Shown in pieces: positions 36,511-46,124 of a DNA stretch of 64,000 nt (position 1 is its first letter; each line of letters opens with the position of its first letter). The stretch is from Streptomyces tendae (lineage in GTDB: Bacteria; Actinomycetota; Actinomycetes; Streptomycetales; Streptomycetaceae). The DNA lies in assembly GCF_008632955.1 (NCBI RefSeq), contig NZ_CP043959.1, positions 1,426,001 to 1,490,000 on the forward strand. Direction: 5' to 3'. The notes under the pieces are model-generated. The model had not been told where the DNA came from. It saw nothing but the letters and a program-made list of their open reading frames with translations, and searched no databases. The translations under genes and the position numbers were made by a program.

Positions 36511-38112
36511 ATGACCGCACCCAGCGAGCTCGACGACTCGTTCCACGTCTTCGACACCACCCTGCGCGACGGCGCCCAGCGTGAGGGCATCAACCTCACG
36601 GTCGCCGACAAGCTGGCCATCGCACGGCACCTGGACGAGTTCGGCGTGGGCTTCATCGAGGGCGGCTGGCCCGGCGCCAACCCCCGCGACACCGAGTTCT
36701 TCGCCCGCGCCCGGCAGGAGATCGAGTTCCGCCACGCCCAGCTGGTCGCCTTCGGCGCCACCCGCCGCGCCGACACCACCGCCGACCAGGACCCGCAGGT
36801 GAAGGCGCTGCTCGACTCCGGCGCGCCGGTGATCACCCTGGTCGCGAAGTCCCACGACCGGCACGTCGAGCTCGCGCTGCGCACGACCCTCGATGAGAAC
36901 CTCGCGATGGTCCGCGACACGGTCTCCCACCTCAAGGCGCAGGGCCGCCGCGTCTTCGTCGACTGCGAGCACTTCTTCGACGGGTACCGCGCCAACCCCG
37001 AGTACGCCAAAGCCGTCGTCCGCGCCGCCTCCGAGGCCGGGGCCGACGTCGTCGTCCTGTGCGACACCAACGGCGGCATGCTCCCGGCGCAGATCCAGGC
37101 CGTCGTCGCCACCGTCCTCGCCGACACCGGCGCCCGGCTCGGCATCCACGCCCAGGACGACACCGGCTGCGCGGTCGCCAACACCCTCGCCGCGGTCGAC
37201 GCGGGCGCCACCCACGTGCAGTGCACCGCCAACGGCTACGGCGAGCGGGTCGGCAACGCCAACCTGTTCCCGGTCGTCGCGGCCCTGGAGCTGAAGTACG
37301 GCAAGAAGGTCCTGCCCGACGGCCGGCTGCGCGAGATGACCCGCATCTCCCACGCCATCGCCGAGGTCGTCAACCTCACCCCCTCCACCCACCAGCCCTA
37401 CGTCGGTGTCTCCGCCTTCGCCCACAAGGCCGGACTGCACGCCTCCGCGATCAAGGTGGACCCCGACCTGTATCAGCACATCGACCCCGAGCAGGTCGGC
37501 AACACCATGCGGATGCTGGTCTCCGACATGGCCGGCCGCGCCTCCATCGAGCTCAAGGGCAAGGAGCTCGGCATCGACCTCGGAGGCGACCGCGAACTGG
37601 TCGGCCGGGTCGTGGAGCGGGTCAAGGAGCGCGAGCTCAAGGGCTACACCTACGAGGCCGCCGACGCCTCCTTCGAACTGCTGCTGCGCGCCGAGGCCGA
37701 GGGCAGGCCGCTGAGGTACTTCGAGGTCGAGTCGTGGCGGGCGATCGTGGAGGACCGCCCCGACGGCACCCACGCCAACGAGGCCACCGTGAAGCTGTGG
37801 GCGAAGAGCGAGCGCATCGTCGCCACCGCCGAGGGCAACGGCCCGGTCAACGCCCTCGACCGCGCCCTGCGCGTCGCCCTGGAGAAGATCTACCCCCAGC
37901 TCGCCAAGCTGGAGCTGGTCGACTACAAGGTGCGCATCCTGGAGGGCAAGCACGGCACCCAGTCCACGACCCGGGTGCTGATCTCCACCTCCGACGGGGA
38001 GGGCGAGTGGTCGACGGTGGGCGTCGCGGAGAACGTCATCGCCGCCTCCTGGCAGGCCCTGGAGGACGCCTACACCTACGGACTGCTGCGCGCCCAGGTC
38101 GAACCCGCCTGA
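36511..38112 (+). CDS. cimA: (R)-citramalate synthase
   Basis: 533-residue DRE-TIM enzyme that condenses pyruvate with acetyl-CoA to citramalate, opening a threonine-independent route to 2-ketobutyrate and isoleucine. The start of the barrel FDTTLRDGAQREGINLTVAD, then FIEGGWPGANPRDTEFF, HAQDDTGCAVANTLAAVDAG and ANGYGERVGNANL match the CimA group rather than LeuA. The C-terminal LeuA_dimer regulatory domain (HGTQSTTRVLISTSDGEGEW) is present. Homologues are often annotated 2-isopropylmalate synthase; the GWPGANP motif argues against that. AGGAG precedes the ATG at 36511. Confidence 0.93.
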   Translation: MTAPSELDDSFHVFDTTLRDGAQREGINLTVADKLAIARHLDEFGVGFIEGGWPGANPRDTEFFARARQEIEFRHAQLVAFGATRRADTTADQDPQVKALLDSGAPVITLVAKSHDRHVELALRTTLDENLAMVRDTVSHLKAQGRRVFVDCEHFFDGYRANPEYAKAVVRAASEAGADVVVLCDTNGGMLPAQIQAVVATVLADTGARLGIHAQDDTGCAVANTLAAVDAGATHVQCTANGYGERVGNANLFPVVAALELKYGKKVLPDGRLREMTRISHAIAEVVNLTPSTHQPYVGVSAFAHKAGLHASAIKVDPDLYQHIDPEQVGNTMRMLVSDMAGRASIELKGKELGIDLGGDRELVGRVVERVKERELKGYTYEAADASFELLLRAEAEGRPLRYFEVESWRAIVEDRPDGTHANEATVKLWAKSERIVATAEGNGPVNALDRALRVALEKIYPQLAKLELVDYKVRILEGKHGTQSTTRVLISTSDGEGEWSTVGVAENVIAASWQALEDAYTYGLLRAQVEPA

Positions 38113-38248
38113 CCCGGCCCGGCGCGGCCGAGGTCTTCCGGACCGGAGGCCACAGGTCCGCGTCCTGAGGGCACCGGACCGGCGGGCGGTTTCGACGTCC
38201 ACCGGTCCGGATGTCCGTTTCCAGGCATATTCAGGTAGCTTCGAAGGT

Positions 38249-39595
38249 ATGAAGGCCGCATCGACGCGTACCCTCCTCCGCCTGCTGATCCTGCCGGTGG
38301 CCGCCGCCCTGGCGATCCTGATGGCCGGCGCGCCGGGGGCGCGGGCGGCCACCGACCTCTCCGTCGTCGCCGAGAAGCTCCGCGACAGCCCCGTCTACGT
38401 CGATCCCGCCGCCCGGGACATCCTGTCGGCGTCCGACGCCGAGGCCCTCGCCGACAAGATCGAGGACGCCGACAAGCCGATCTTCATCGCGGTCCTCCCG
38501 GCGGACTTCCCCACCCAGAACCTCTTCCGCGAGCTACGCACCGAGACCGGCGTCACCGGGCTCTACGGCGTCCGGCTCGGCGACCGCTTCGACGCCCGGG
38601 CCGACAGCAGCGTGATGAGCCGGCAGGGTGTGTCCAACCTGGTCGGGTCGGTGCAGAGCGCCGGGGACGCCAAGGCCCAGCTGAACGACTTCGTCGACAG
38701 CGCCGTGCGCAACATCGGCGGCGGCGCGCCGAACTCCTGGAGCGACGGGTCCGGCGGGGTCCCGGTCGGAGGTCTGATCACCGTCGGCGCGCTCGTGGCG
38801 GCCGGCGGAGCGGGCGCGTACGCGGTGACCCGTCGCCGCAGGCTCCGCCACGAGGAGGAGCAGCGGGCCGCGCTGGAGAAGCTGCGGGTCGTGGTGGACG
38901 AGGACATCACCGCGTTCGGCGAGGAACTCGACCGTCTCGACTTCCACCCGGGCGAGCCCGGCGCGGACGACGCGATGCGCGCGGACTACGAGCGCGCGCT
39001 GGACGCCTACGAGCAGTCCAAGAGGTACATGGCGGCCGCCGGGAAACCGGAGGACGTCCGGCCGGTGACCGAGGCCGTGGAGGACGGCCGGTTCGCACTC
39101 GCCTCGCTGGCCGCCCGCCGTGAGGGCAGGCCGGTGCCGGAGCGCCGCCCGCCCTGCTTCTTCGACCCGCGCCACGGACCCTCGGTCGCCGACGCCCGGT
39201 GGACGCCGCCCGGCGGTTCCGAGCGCGAGGTGCCGGTGTGCGCGGCCGACCAGGCCCGTCTGGCCGACGGCCGGGACCCGGCCGTCCGCGAGGTCGACAC
39301 CGAGTACGGCCGCCGTCCCTACTGGGAGGCCGGCCCCGCTTACGGCCCCTGGGCCGGCGGCTACTTCGGCGGCGGCCTGCTGCCCGGCCTGCTCGTCGGC
39401 ACCCTGCTCGGCGGCGTGATGGCCGGCCCCGGCTACGCGGCCGACTACGGTTCCGGCTACGGGGACTTCGGCGGCTACGGCGGCGGCGACGTCTCGGGCG
39501 CCGACTTCGACCCCGGTGACTTCGGGGGCGGGTTCGGCGGAGGCGGGGACTTCGGCGGAGGCGGCGGCGGCGACTTCGGCGGAGGCGGGTTCTGA
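38249..39595 (+). CDS. Secreted/membrane-anchored protein with Gly-rich tail
   Basis: 448 residues. Signal peptide (MKAASTRTLLRLLILPVAAA… ending GARAA), an extracytoplasmic domain of about 135 residues containing VYVDPAARDILSASDAEALA and IFIAVLPADF, a membrane helix near residue 175 (VGGLITVGALVAAGGAGAYA), then a basic stop-transfer RRRRLRHEEEQ and a charged cytosolic region. The last 80 residues are Gly/Tyr/Asp/Phe repeats (GGDFGGGGG). A TAGCTT -10 lies 7 bases before the ATG at 38249, suggesting a leaderless transcript. No function recognised. Confidence 0.8.
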   Translation: MKAASTRTLLRLLILPVAAALAILMAGAPGARAATDLSVVAEKLRDSPVYVDPAARDILSASDAEALADKIEDADKPIFIAVLPADFPTQNLFRELRTETGVTGLYGVRLGDRFDARADSSVMSRQGVSNLVGSVQSAGDAKAQLNDFVDSAVRNIGGGAPNSWSDGSGGVPVGGLITVGALVAAGGAGAYAVTRRRRLRHEEEQRAALEKLRVVVDEDITAFGEELDRLDFHPGEPGADDAMRADYERALDAYEQSKRYMAAAGKPEDVRPVTEAVEDGRFALASLAARREGRPVPERRPPCFFDPRHGPSVADARWTPPGGSEREVPVCAADQARLADGRDPAVREVDTEYGRRPYWEAGPAYGPWAGGYFGGGLLPGLLVGTLLGGVMAGPGYAADYGSGYGDFGGYGGGDVSGADFDPGDFGGGFGGGGDFGGGGGGDFGGGGF

Positions 39596-39712
39596 CCGCT
39601 CACCGGTGCCCGCCGGTGGTGCCCGGACACGCGAGCGCCCGCCCTCCCGCACAGGGTGCCGGGGAGCGGGCGCGCTCGGGCGCGGGGCGCTGTCGACCGC
39701 CGCGAGGGGGCG

Positions 39713-40315
39713 TCACGCCTTGCGGATCGCCGAGATGTCGAAGTTCAGCTTGATCTTGTCCGACACCAGCACGCCGCCCGTCTCCAGGCCGGCGTTCCAG
39801 GTCAGGCCCCACTCGGAGCGCAGGATTTCGGTCCTGCCCTCGAAGCCGACGCGCTCGTTGCCGAACGGGTCCTTCGCGGCGCCGTTGAACTCCAGGTCGA
39901 TGGTGATCGGCCGGGTGGTGCCCAGGATGCTCAGATCACCGGTGATCCGGTAGTCGTCGCCGCCCAGGGCCTCGGCCTTGGTGGAGCGGAACGTCATCGT
40001 CGGGAACTCGTCCGTCTTGAAGAAGTCCGCGCTCTTCAGGTGACCGTCACGGTCGGCGTTGCCCGTATCGATGCTGTCCATCACCACGTCGAGCGTGGCC
40101 GTGGAGCGGCTCGGGTCCGAGCCGTCGAGCTGCAGGGTGCCGGTGAAGTCCTTGAAGCTGCCCTTCACGTTGGTGACCATCGCGTGGCGCGCCACGAAAC
40201 CGATCGTGGTGTGCGCCGGGTCGATCGTGTACTCGCCGGTCAGCGCGGCCAGGTCCGGGCTCACCGCGGAGTCGGTGGCGCCCTTGTCGTTGTCCTTGCG
40301 GCCGAAGAGACCCAT
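39713..40315 (-). CDS. YceI-family protein
   Basis: 200 residues, MGLFGRKDNDKGATDSAVSP then the YceI lipocalin-like barrel: GEYTIDPAHTTIGFVARHAM, VKGSFKDFTGTLQLDGSDPS, MDSIDTGNADRDGHLKSADF and FPTMTFRSTKAEALGG. The family binds isoprenoid-like lipids. No signal peptide is seen here, so it is probably cytosolic. The ATG at 40315 is chosen because AGGAGGAA is 6 bases upstream on the minus strand. A cluster of GTTCAAC half-sites in its promoter suggests MarR-type control. Confidence 0.92.
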   Translation of the reverse strand: MGLFGRKDNDKGATDSAVSPDLAALTGEYTIDPAHTTIGFVARHAMVTNVKGSFKDFTGTLQLDGSDPSRSTATLDVVMDSIDTGNADRDGHLKSADFFKTDEFPTMTFRSTKAEALGGDDYRITGDLSILGTTRPITIDLEFNGAAKDPFGNERVGFEGRTEILRSEWGLTWNAGLETGGVLVSDKIKLNFDISAIRKA

Positions 40316-40338
40316 GATGTTCCTCCTGGGGAGATCAC

Positions 40339-40398
40339 GTTGAATGTTCAACTAACTCAACACGGCCCACCGTAGACCCATTCCCTTCAAAGTTCAAC
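40339..40398 (-). promoter_or_regulatory. GTTCAAC half-site cluster upstream of yceI
   Basis: GTTGAA-tg-TTCAAC (40339-40352) is a 6-bp-arm inverted repeat. Another GTTCAAC lies at 40392-40398, preceded by TTCAAA, and a CAACA lies between. TTGAA/TTCAA arms are typical MarR operators, and YceI genes are often under MarR control. No marR gene is in the window. Confidence 0.55.
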
Positions 40399-40461
40399 AT
40401 CTTTCGGGGAAGGTGTCGTGATCCCTCGCTCGAACGAGTGATAGTGATCGGCCGGGCCCGT

Positions 40462-41961
40462 CTAGTCCGGCGTGCGGCGGGTCGGAGCGCCCTGCGTCGC
40501 GCCCCGGGTGTGGACGTAGAGCTGGCGCCGGTCGCCCACATCCAGCCGCTGCGGGAGCGGCAGTTCGTGACGCACCGGACGCGCGTGGTCGGCGAGCTGC
40601 CGGCGCGGGTTGTACACCTGGTTGAACTTCCACAGCATGCGGGCGAAGTTCGTCTGCCCGTGCGCCAGGTTGCGGGTCAGCACGCGCGCCGCCCCGAACG
40701 CCGTGCGCAGCCCCAGGTGCTTGCGGTTGATGACCGCCTGGGTGCGCACCAGCTCCTCGTAGAAGCGGTCCAGCGGCAGCGTGGTCGGCACCACCGCGTG
40801 CTGGATGTCGAACAGCCGGTAGTCGCGCGTGGTGAGACGCCGCGACTCGGTGTGCCAGATCTCCGTCCCCGGGTACGGCGTCATCACCGTGAAGTGCACG
40901 ATCTCGGGCACGGCCAGCGCGAACTCCCGCACCACCCGGAACCGCTCCTCGTCCCACGACGGGTCCACGATCAGGTTGATGGCGACCCGGATGCCCATCC
41001 GGCGGGCCACCTCCAGCGCCTTCAGGTTCTCGTCGGGGCTGATCCGCTTGCGGTAGAGGTCGAGCCCCTCGGCGTCGATCGCCTCCATGCCGAGGAACAT
41101 GTACCGCAGCCCCAGCCGTGCCCAGCGCTCGAACACCTCGGGATGGCGCAGCAGCACGTCGGCGCGGGTCTCCAGGTAGTACTGCTTGCGGATGCCGCGC
41201 CGCTCCACCTCGGCCGCGATCGCGTTGCCGTGCTCGGGCCGGATGAACGCCACGTCGTCGACGATGAACACGTTCGGCTCGCGGATCCGCGCCAGGTCCT
41301 CCGCCGCCGCCTCGGGGGACGCCTTGCGGTAGCTGCGGCCGTAGAAGGTCCACGCCGAACAGAAGGAGCAGTCCCAGGGACAGCCGCGGGTGAACTCGAT
41401 CGAGGCGCACGGGTCCAGTTCCCCGATGAAGTAGCGGCGCCTGCCGCGCATCAGGTCGCGGGCCGGGAGCGGGGTGTCGATGCCGTGCAGCATCAGCGGG
41501 GCCGGGCCGCGCCCCGACGCCGTGACGACGCCCGGCACCCCGTCCACCCCGCCGTCCCGCACCGCCTCCAGCAGCGGTGCCACGGCCGGCTCGCCCTCCC
41601 CGCGCACCACGGCGTCGACGGCACCCCCCGCCTGCTCGATGACCTCCTCGGCGACGAAGGAGACGCTGTGGCCGCCGAGGAACACGAAGCAGCCCGGCAC
41701 CTCCTCCTTCACCCGCTCCGCCAGCCGGATCGCCTCCGGGATGTTCGCCAGGTAGTTCAGCGAGATGCCGAGGGCCTCGGGGCGGAAGGAGCGCACCTCG
41801 TCGCGCAGCCGCCGCACGCTCAGCACCTGGAGGTCGACCACCCGGACCTCATGGCCCGCCTCGCGTGCGGCACCGGCCACCCGCTCCAGACCCAGGGGTT
41901 CGAGCCGGAGGAAGATCTCGGAGTACATCAGGGCGCTGGGGTGGACGAGCAGCAGACGCAT
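40462..41961 (-). CDS. B12-binding radical SAM protein, HpnR-like
   Basis: 499 residues. The N-terminal half is a cobalamin-binding Rossmann domain (MRLLLVHPSALMYSEIFLRL … LGISLNYLANIPEAIRLAER … FLGGHSVSFVAEEV). From about residue 195 comes a radical SAM barrel with the 4Fe-4S motif RGCPWDCSFCSAW (C-x3-C-x2-C). The sequence WTFYGRSYRKASPEAAAEDL recalls HpnR, the hopanoid C-3 methylase, but no hopanoid genes are nearby, so the substrate is inferred only. ATG 41961 has GAGG upstream and removes an unconvincing 33-codon extension. It is divergent from an SDR gene. Confidence 0.85.
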   Translation of the reverse strand: MRLLLVHPSALMYSEIFLRLEPLGLERVAGAAREAGHEVRVVDLQVLSVRRLRDEVRSFRPEALGISLNYLANIPEAIRLAERVKEEVPGCFVFLGGHSVSFVAEEVIEQAGGAVDAVVRGEGEPAVAPLLEAVRDGGVDGVPGVVTASGRGPAPLMLHGIDTPLPARDLMRGRRRYFIGELDPCASIEFTRGCPWDCSFCSAWTFYGRSYRKASPEAAAEDLARIREPNVFIVDDVAFIRPEHGNAIAAEVERRGIRKQYYLETRADVLLRHPEVFERWARLGLRYMFLGMEAIDAEGLDLYRKRISPDENLKALEVARRMGIRVAINLIVDPSWDEERFRVVREFALAVPEIVHFTVMTPYPGTEIWHTESRRLTTRDYRLFDIQHAVVPTTLPLDRFYEELVRTQAVINRKHLGLRTAFGAARVLTRNLAHGQTNFARMLWKFNQVYNPRRQLADHARPVRHELPLPQRLDVGDRRQLYVHTRGATQGAPTRRTPD

Positions 41962-42261
41962 CAGTGTGACCTCGCCACGGAGCCGGGATCGGAGCTGGAC
42001 GTCCCTTTCGTAACCCGGCGAGGCGCGGCACGTACTGCCCATACGCCCGCATGGCCGCACCCGGCGGCCCGCAGGAGTGGTCCTGCGGCGCGGCGCGCCG
42101 CACCCGCGACCGCCCGCGTCCCGCCCGGCTCAGGGCGGCCGCGCGCACCGGCGGGGTGCCGCCGCGGCTGCCGCGAACGGGCCGCTGCGCTGGCAGCCGC
42201 ACCGGACCGGGGGTGTCCTGGATGGCGAGGCCCGCAGCGACAGCGCATGGGAGACCGACTC
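41962..42261. other. 300-base divergent region between the radical SAM and SDR genes
   Basis: Very GC-rich with no convincing ORF. It should hold both promoters, but I see no clear -10 hexamer or palindrome. GGGAG at 42249-42253 is the SDR ribosome-binding site. Confidence 0.4.
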
Positions 42262-43110
42262 GTGACCACCACCGGCTCCGATTCCACCTACGACCCCCCG
42301 GCGGATCCCGCCGCCTCCGCCGTCCCCACCGGGGCGGCGGCCCCCGGACAGGGCCCGCCTCGCACGGACCGGCGGGTCGCCCTCGTCACCGGCGCGTCCT
42401 CGGGCATCGGCGCGGCCACCGCCCGGCGCTTCGCCGCCGGCGGCTGGCACCTGCTGCTCAGCGGGCGCGACCGGCGACGGCTGGAGGAGACGGCCTCGGG
42501 CACGTCCGCCGTCCTGCTGCCCGCCGACCTCGCCGCCCCGGACGGGGCGAAGATGCTGGCCGAGGCCGCGTTGAGGCAGGCGGGACGCATCGACCTGCTC
42601 GTCGCCGGGGCGGGCATCGGCTGGGCGGGGCCCTTCCTGACCATGCCGCACACCGACATCGACCGGGTGCTCTTCCTCGACCTCAACGCCACCCTCCACC
42701 TGGTCCGCGAGGTGCTGCCCGCCATGGTCGCCTCGGGCGGCGGCCGGGTGGTGCTGGTCGGGTCGGTGGCCGGCTCGGTGGGCGTGCGCGAGGAGGCGGT
42801 GTACTCCGCGGCCAAGGCCGGACTGGCCGCGTTCGCCGAGGCGCTCCGGCAGGAGCTGCGCGGCACCGGCGTGGGCGTCACGCTGGTCGTGCCGGGGCCC
42901 GTCGAGACCGGCTTCTTCGCTCGCCGGGGCCGGCCGTACCACCGCTCCCGGCCACGCCCCACCTCGCCCGGCCGGGTCGCGGCCGCCGTGTGGGAGGCGG
43001 TCGACGAGGCCCGCGACGACACCTACGTCCCGTCCTGGCTCACCCTTCCCGCCCGGGTCCGCGCCCTCACCCCCGGCCTCTACCGCAAACTGCTCAACCG
43101 CTTCGGCTGA
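42262..43110 (+). CDS. Short-chain dehydrogenase/reductase
   Basis: 282-residue classical SDR. NAD(P) motif VALVTGASSGIGAATARRFA, NAG-like motif LLVAGAGIGWAG, catalytic Ser in LVGSVAGSVG and YxxxK in AVYSAAKAGLAAFAEALR. The C-terminus (PSWLTLPARVRALTPGLYRK) is typical of membrane-associated SDRs that act on lipids. GTG 42262 is preferred over ATG 42247 because GGGAG lies 8 bases before it. Pairing with a radical SAM methylase suggests, weakly, a lipid-modifying function. Confidence 0.9.
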   Translation: MTTTGSDSTYDPPADPAASAVPTGAAAPGQGPPRTDRRVALVTGASSGIGAATARRFAAGGWHLLLSGRDRRRLEETASGTSAVLLPADLAAPDGAKMLAEAALRQAGRIDLLVAGAGIGWAGPFLTMPHTDIDRVLFLDLNATLHLVREVLPAMVASGGGRVVLVGSVAGSVGVREEAVYSAAKAGLAAFAEALRQELRGTGVGVTLVVPGPVETGFFARRGRPYHRSRPRPTSPGRVAAAVWEAVDEARDDTYVPSWLTLPARVRALTPGLYRKLLNRFG

Positions 43111-43695
43111 GCCCGCTCGCGACCCCGGCCCGGTGCCCGCGGGCGTGTTCCCGGCTGCCCGGCCGGGCAGGGCCCCCGGGTTTCCGGCGCGGAGGACGGC
43201 GACGTGACGCAGGGACGGCGGCCGGGACCCGGCCGGGACGATCCGTACGACACGCTGCGGCGGCGTTGGACGGATCTCACGCTCGGCACCGGATACGACC
43301 CGGCCGCCGAGCCGTACGCCTCCCAGCCGGCCGCCGGGAAACGCGCCCGCGCCCTCCGGACGCCATGGACCCCCCTCCCGGGTCCCTCCGGCCCGTCTCC
43401 CCTTCGACCCTCCCTCCGGCATCACCGCCACCTGCGCCCGCATGTGGACCCTGACCCTCGCCTCGTCTGCCTGACCGGGCTGGGGGCGAGTTGGGGGACC
43501 CGTCCCGGACGCCCGCTGGGTGGGCGGCACCACCGAACGCCGTGGCCAACGACGGTGCCCGGCAGGGCGTCGCCGTACCGCCCTCGGTCTCACCGCCGTT
43601 GCCTTCCGGCGGGCCGGAGGCGCCGGGAGGGCTCACCGCCTCCCGCCCGGCTGATGTGCTGCTGCGCCCGTCAAGGGCGTACTGTCATCCCCGGC

Positions 43696-43872
43696 GTGAG
43701 CGAGCCGACCCGAACGGGCGAACCGGTGGAGATCGAATGGGATCATCCGGTGAGGGAGGTGCTCAAGGCCTCCGGGTCCGTGGAAATTCTGGCCACCGGA
43801 CCCCGGCTGCGGCCGCGCGTCACTCCGGGGGAGGCATGTGTGACGCACACATGTGAGGCGGCTCTCAGCTGA
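43696..43872 (+). CDS. Possible 58-residue protein upstream of accB
   Basis: VSEPTRTGEPVEIEWDHPVR then EVLKASGSVEILATGPRLRP and a Cys-containing end CVTHTCEAALS. A TACTGT -10 lies at 43680-43685, 10 bases before the GTG, compatible with leaderless expression. The acidic, well-biased first half looks coding. Its end spans a perfect palindrome at 43835-43853. Existence is uncertain and function unknown. Confidence 0.4.
   Translation: MSEPTRTGEPVEIEWDHPVREVLKASGSVEILATGPRLRPRVTPGEACVTHTCEAALS
43835..43853. promoter_or_regulatory. Palindrome CATGTGTG-acg-CACACATG upstream of accB
   Basis: A perfect 8-bp-arm inverted repeat about 175 bases before the accB start. There is no T run, so it is a better candidate operator than terminator. 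Control of acyl-CoA carboxylase by a fatty-acid regulator would be one explanation. The cognate regulator is not in the window. Confidence 0.5.
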
Positions 43873-44026
43873 CGGCTTTGTGCGACTCCCACAAGCGTGA
43901 GGGCCTCTGAGCAGTCGGAACGCCTGCACCAGGCCATGGTTCTGTTCAGTGCTACCAGGAAAACGACCTGGAGACTGTGAGGAGTCGACGGCTCGCAATC
44001 AGCGGCGGGCTTCGTAAGGTCACTAC

Positions 44027-45610
<1,584 letters not shown>

Positions 45611-45625
45611 CTGGGAGAACAGACG

Positions 45626-45817
45626 ATGACGACACCTGACATCCGCGTCGAGAAGGGCCACGCCGAGCCGGAGGAGGTGGCCGCGATCGCGGCGATCCTC
45701 ATGGCCCGTGCGGCCACCCCGCCGTCCGCCGCTCCGGCCCACCGGGGCCGGCCCCGGGCGGGCTGGCGCCGCCTGGAACGCGAACCGGGCTTCCGAGCCC
45801 CCCACAGCTGGCGCTGA
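45626..45817 (+). CDS. accE: Acyl-CoA carboxylase epsilon subunit
   Basis: 63 residues, MTTPDIRVEKGHAEPEEVAA then IAAILMARAATPPSAAPAHR and the conserved end WRRLEREPGFRAPHSWR. Epsilon subunits stimulate the alpha-beta complex and are peculiar to actinomycetes. The pattern of an N-terminal GxAxPEEVAA helix and C-terminal aromatic/Arg tail is diagnostic. It lies 15 bases after accB and is followed by a strong terminator. Confidence 0.93.
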   Translation: MTTPDIRVEKGHAEPEEVAAIAAILMARAATPPSAAPAHRGRPRAGWRRLEREPGFRAPHSWR

Positions 45818-45819
45818 CC

Positions 45820-45853
45820 CAGAAGGGCCCCTCCTCAAGGAGGGGCCCTTCTG
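45820..45853 (+). terminator. Terminator of accB-accE
   Basis: A 15-bp perfect stem with a tcaa loop (45820-45834 with 45839-45853), beginning two bases after the accE stop. Confidence 0.93.
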
Positions 45854-45886
45854 CGCACCCCCCGAGGGCCGCGAGGCCCTGCGCGA

Positions 45887-45978
45887 CCGGCCCCCGGCAC
45901 GACTGCCCGCAGGCGGCGGGGGGCGCGGGGAACTGTGCGGCCGGCCCCCGGCACGACTGCCCGCAGGCGGCGGGGGGC
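45887..45978. repeat. Duplicated 38-bp intergenic repeat
   Basis: An identical 38-base unit, beginning ccggcccccggcacgactg, occurs at 45887-45924 and 45941-45978. Each copy is followed by gcgcggggaactg. This motif with CCCCTTCAGGGGCGCGGGGAA is a dispersed intergenic repeat known from many Streptomyces genomes. It sits between two terminators in the convergent accE/cvnD gap, where nothing else is seen. Confidence 0.8.
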
Positions 45979-46071
45979 AACGCCCCTTCAGGGGCGCGGG
46001 GAACTGCGCGGTCGGCCCCCGGCGGCCCGCACCCGGCGTGCGACAGCGCCCGCCACCTCGGGGGCTGAATG

Positions 46072-46110
46072 CACCAGCCCCCCGCGGCAACACGCCGTGG
46101 GGGGCTGGTG
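46072..46110 (-). terminator. Terminator of the first conservon
   Basis: A 17-bp stem (46072-46088 with 46094-46110) with one G-U pair and a 5-base loop, 14 bases beyond the cvnD stop on the minus strand. Confidence 0.88.
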
Positions 46111-46124
46111 TGAGTGGGGGAGGG

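Larger units (their letters stand above)
43111..44026 (+). other. 916-base region with doubtful or degraded coding sequence upstream of accB
   Basis: A GTG at 43204 opens a reading frame whose first about 50 codons have strong GC3 and a plausible sequence (DDPYDTLRRRWTDLTLGTGY), after which codon bias collapses. Another frame near 43425-43465 reads GITATCARMWTLTLASSA before a stop. This looks like a decayed or frameshifted small gene, but I cannot reconstruct it. A separate 58-residue ORF is listed at 43696. The remainder is accB promoter DNA. Confidence 0.45.

Noticed and set aside
36511..38112. 2-isopropylmalate synthase (leuA)
   Set aside because: FIEGGWPGANPRD and the overall domain sequence match citramalate synthase, and the leader codes for Ile-Ile and has only a single Leu codon.
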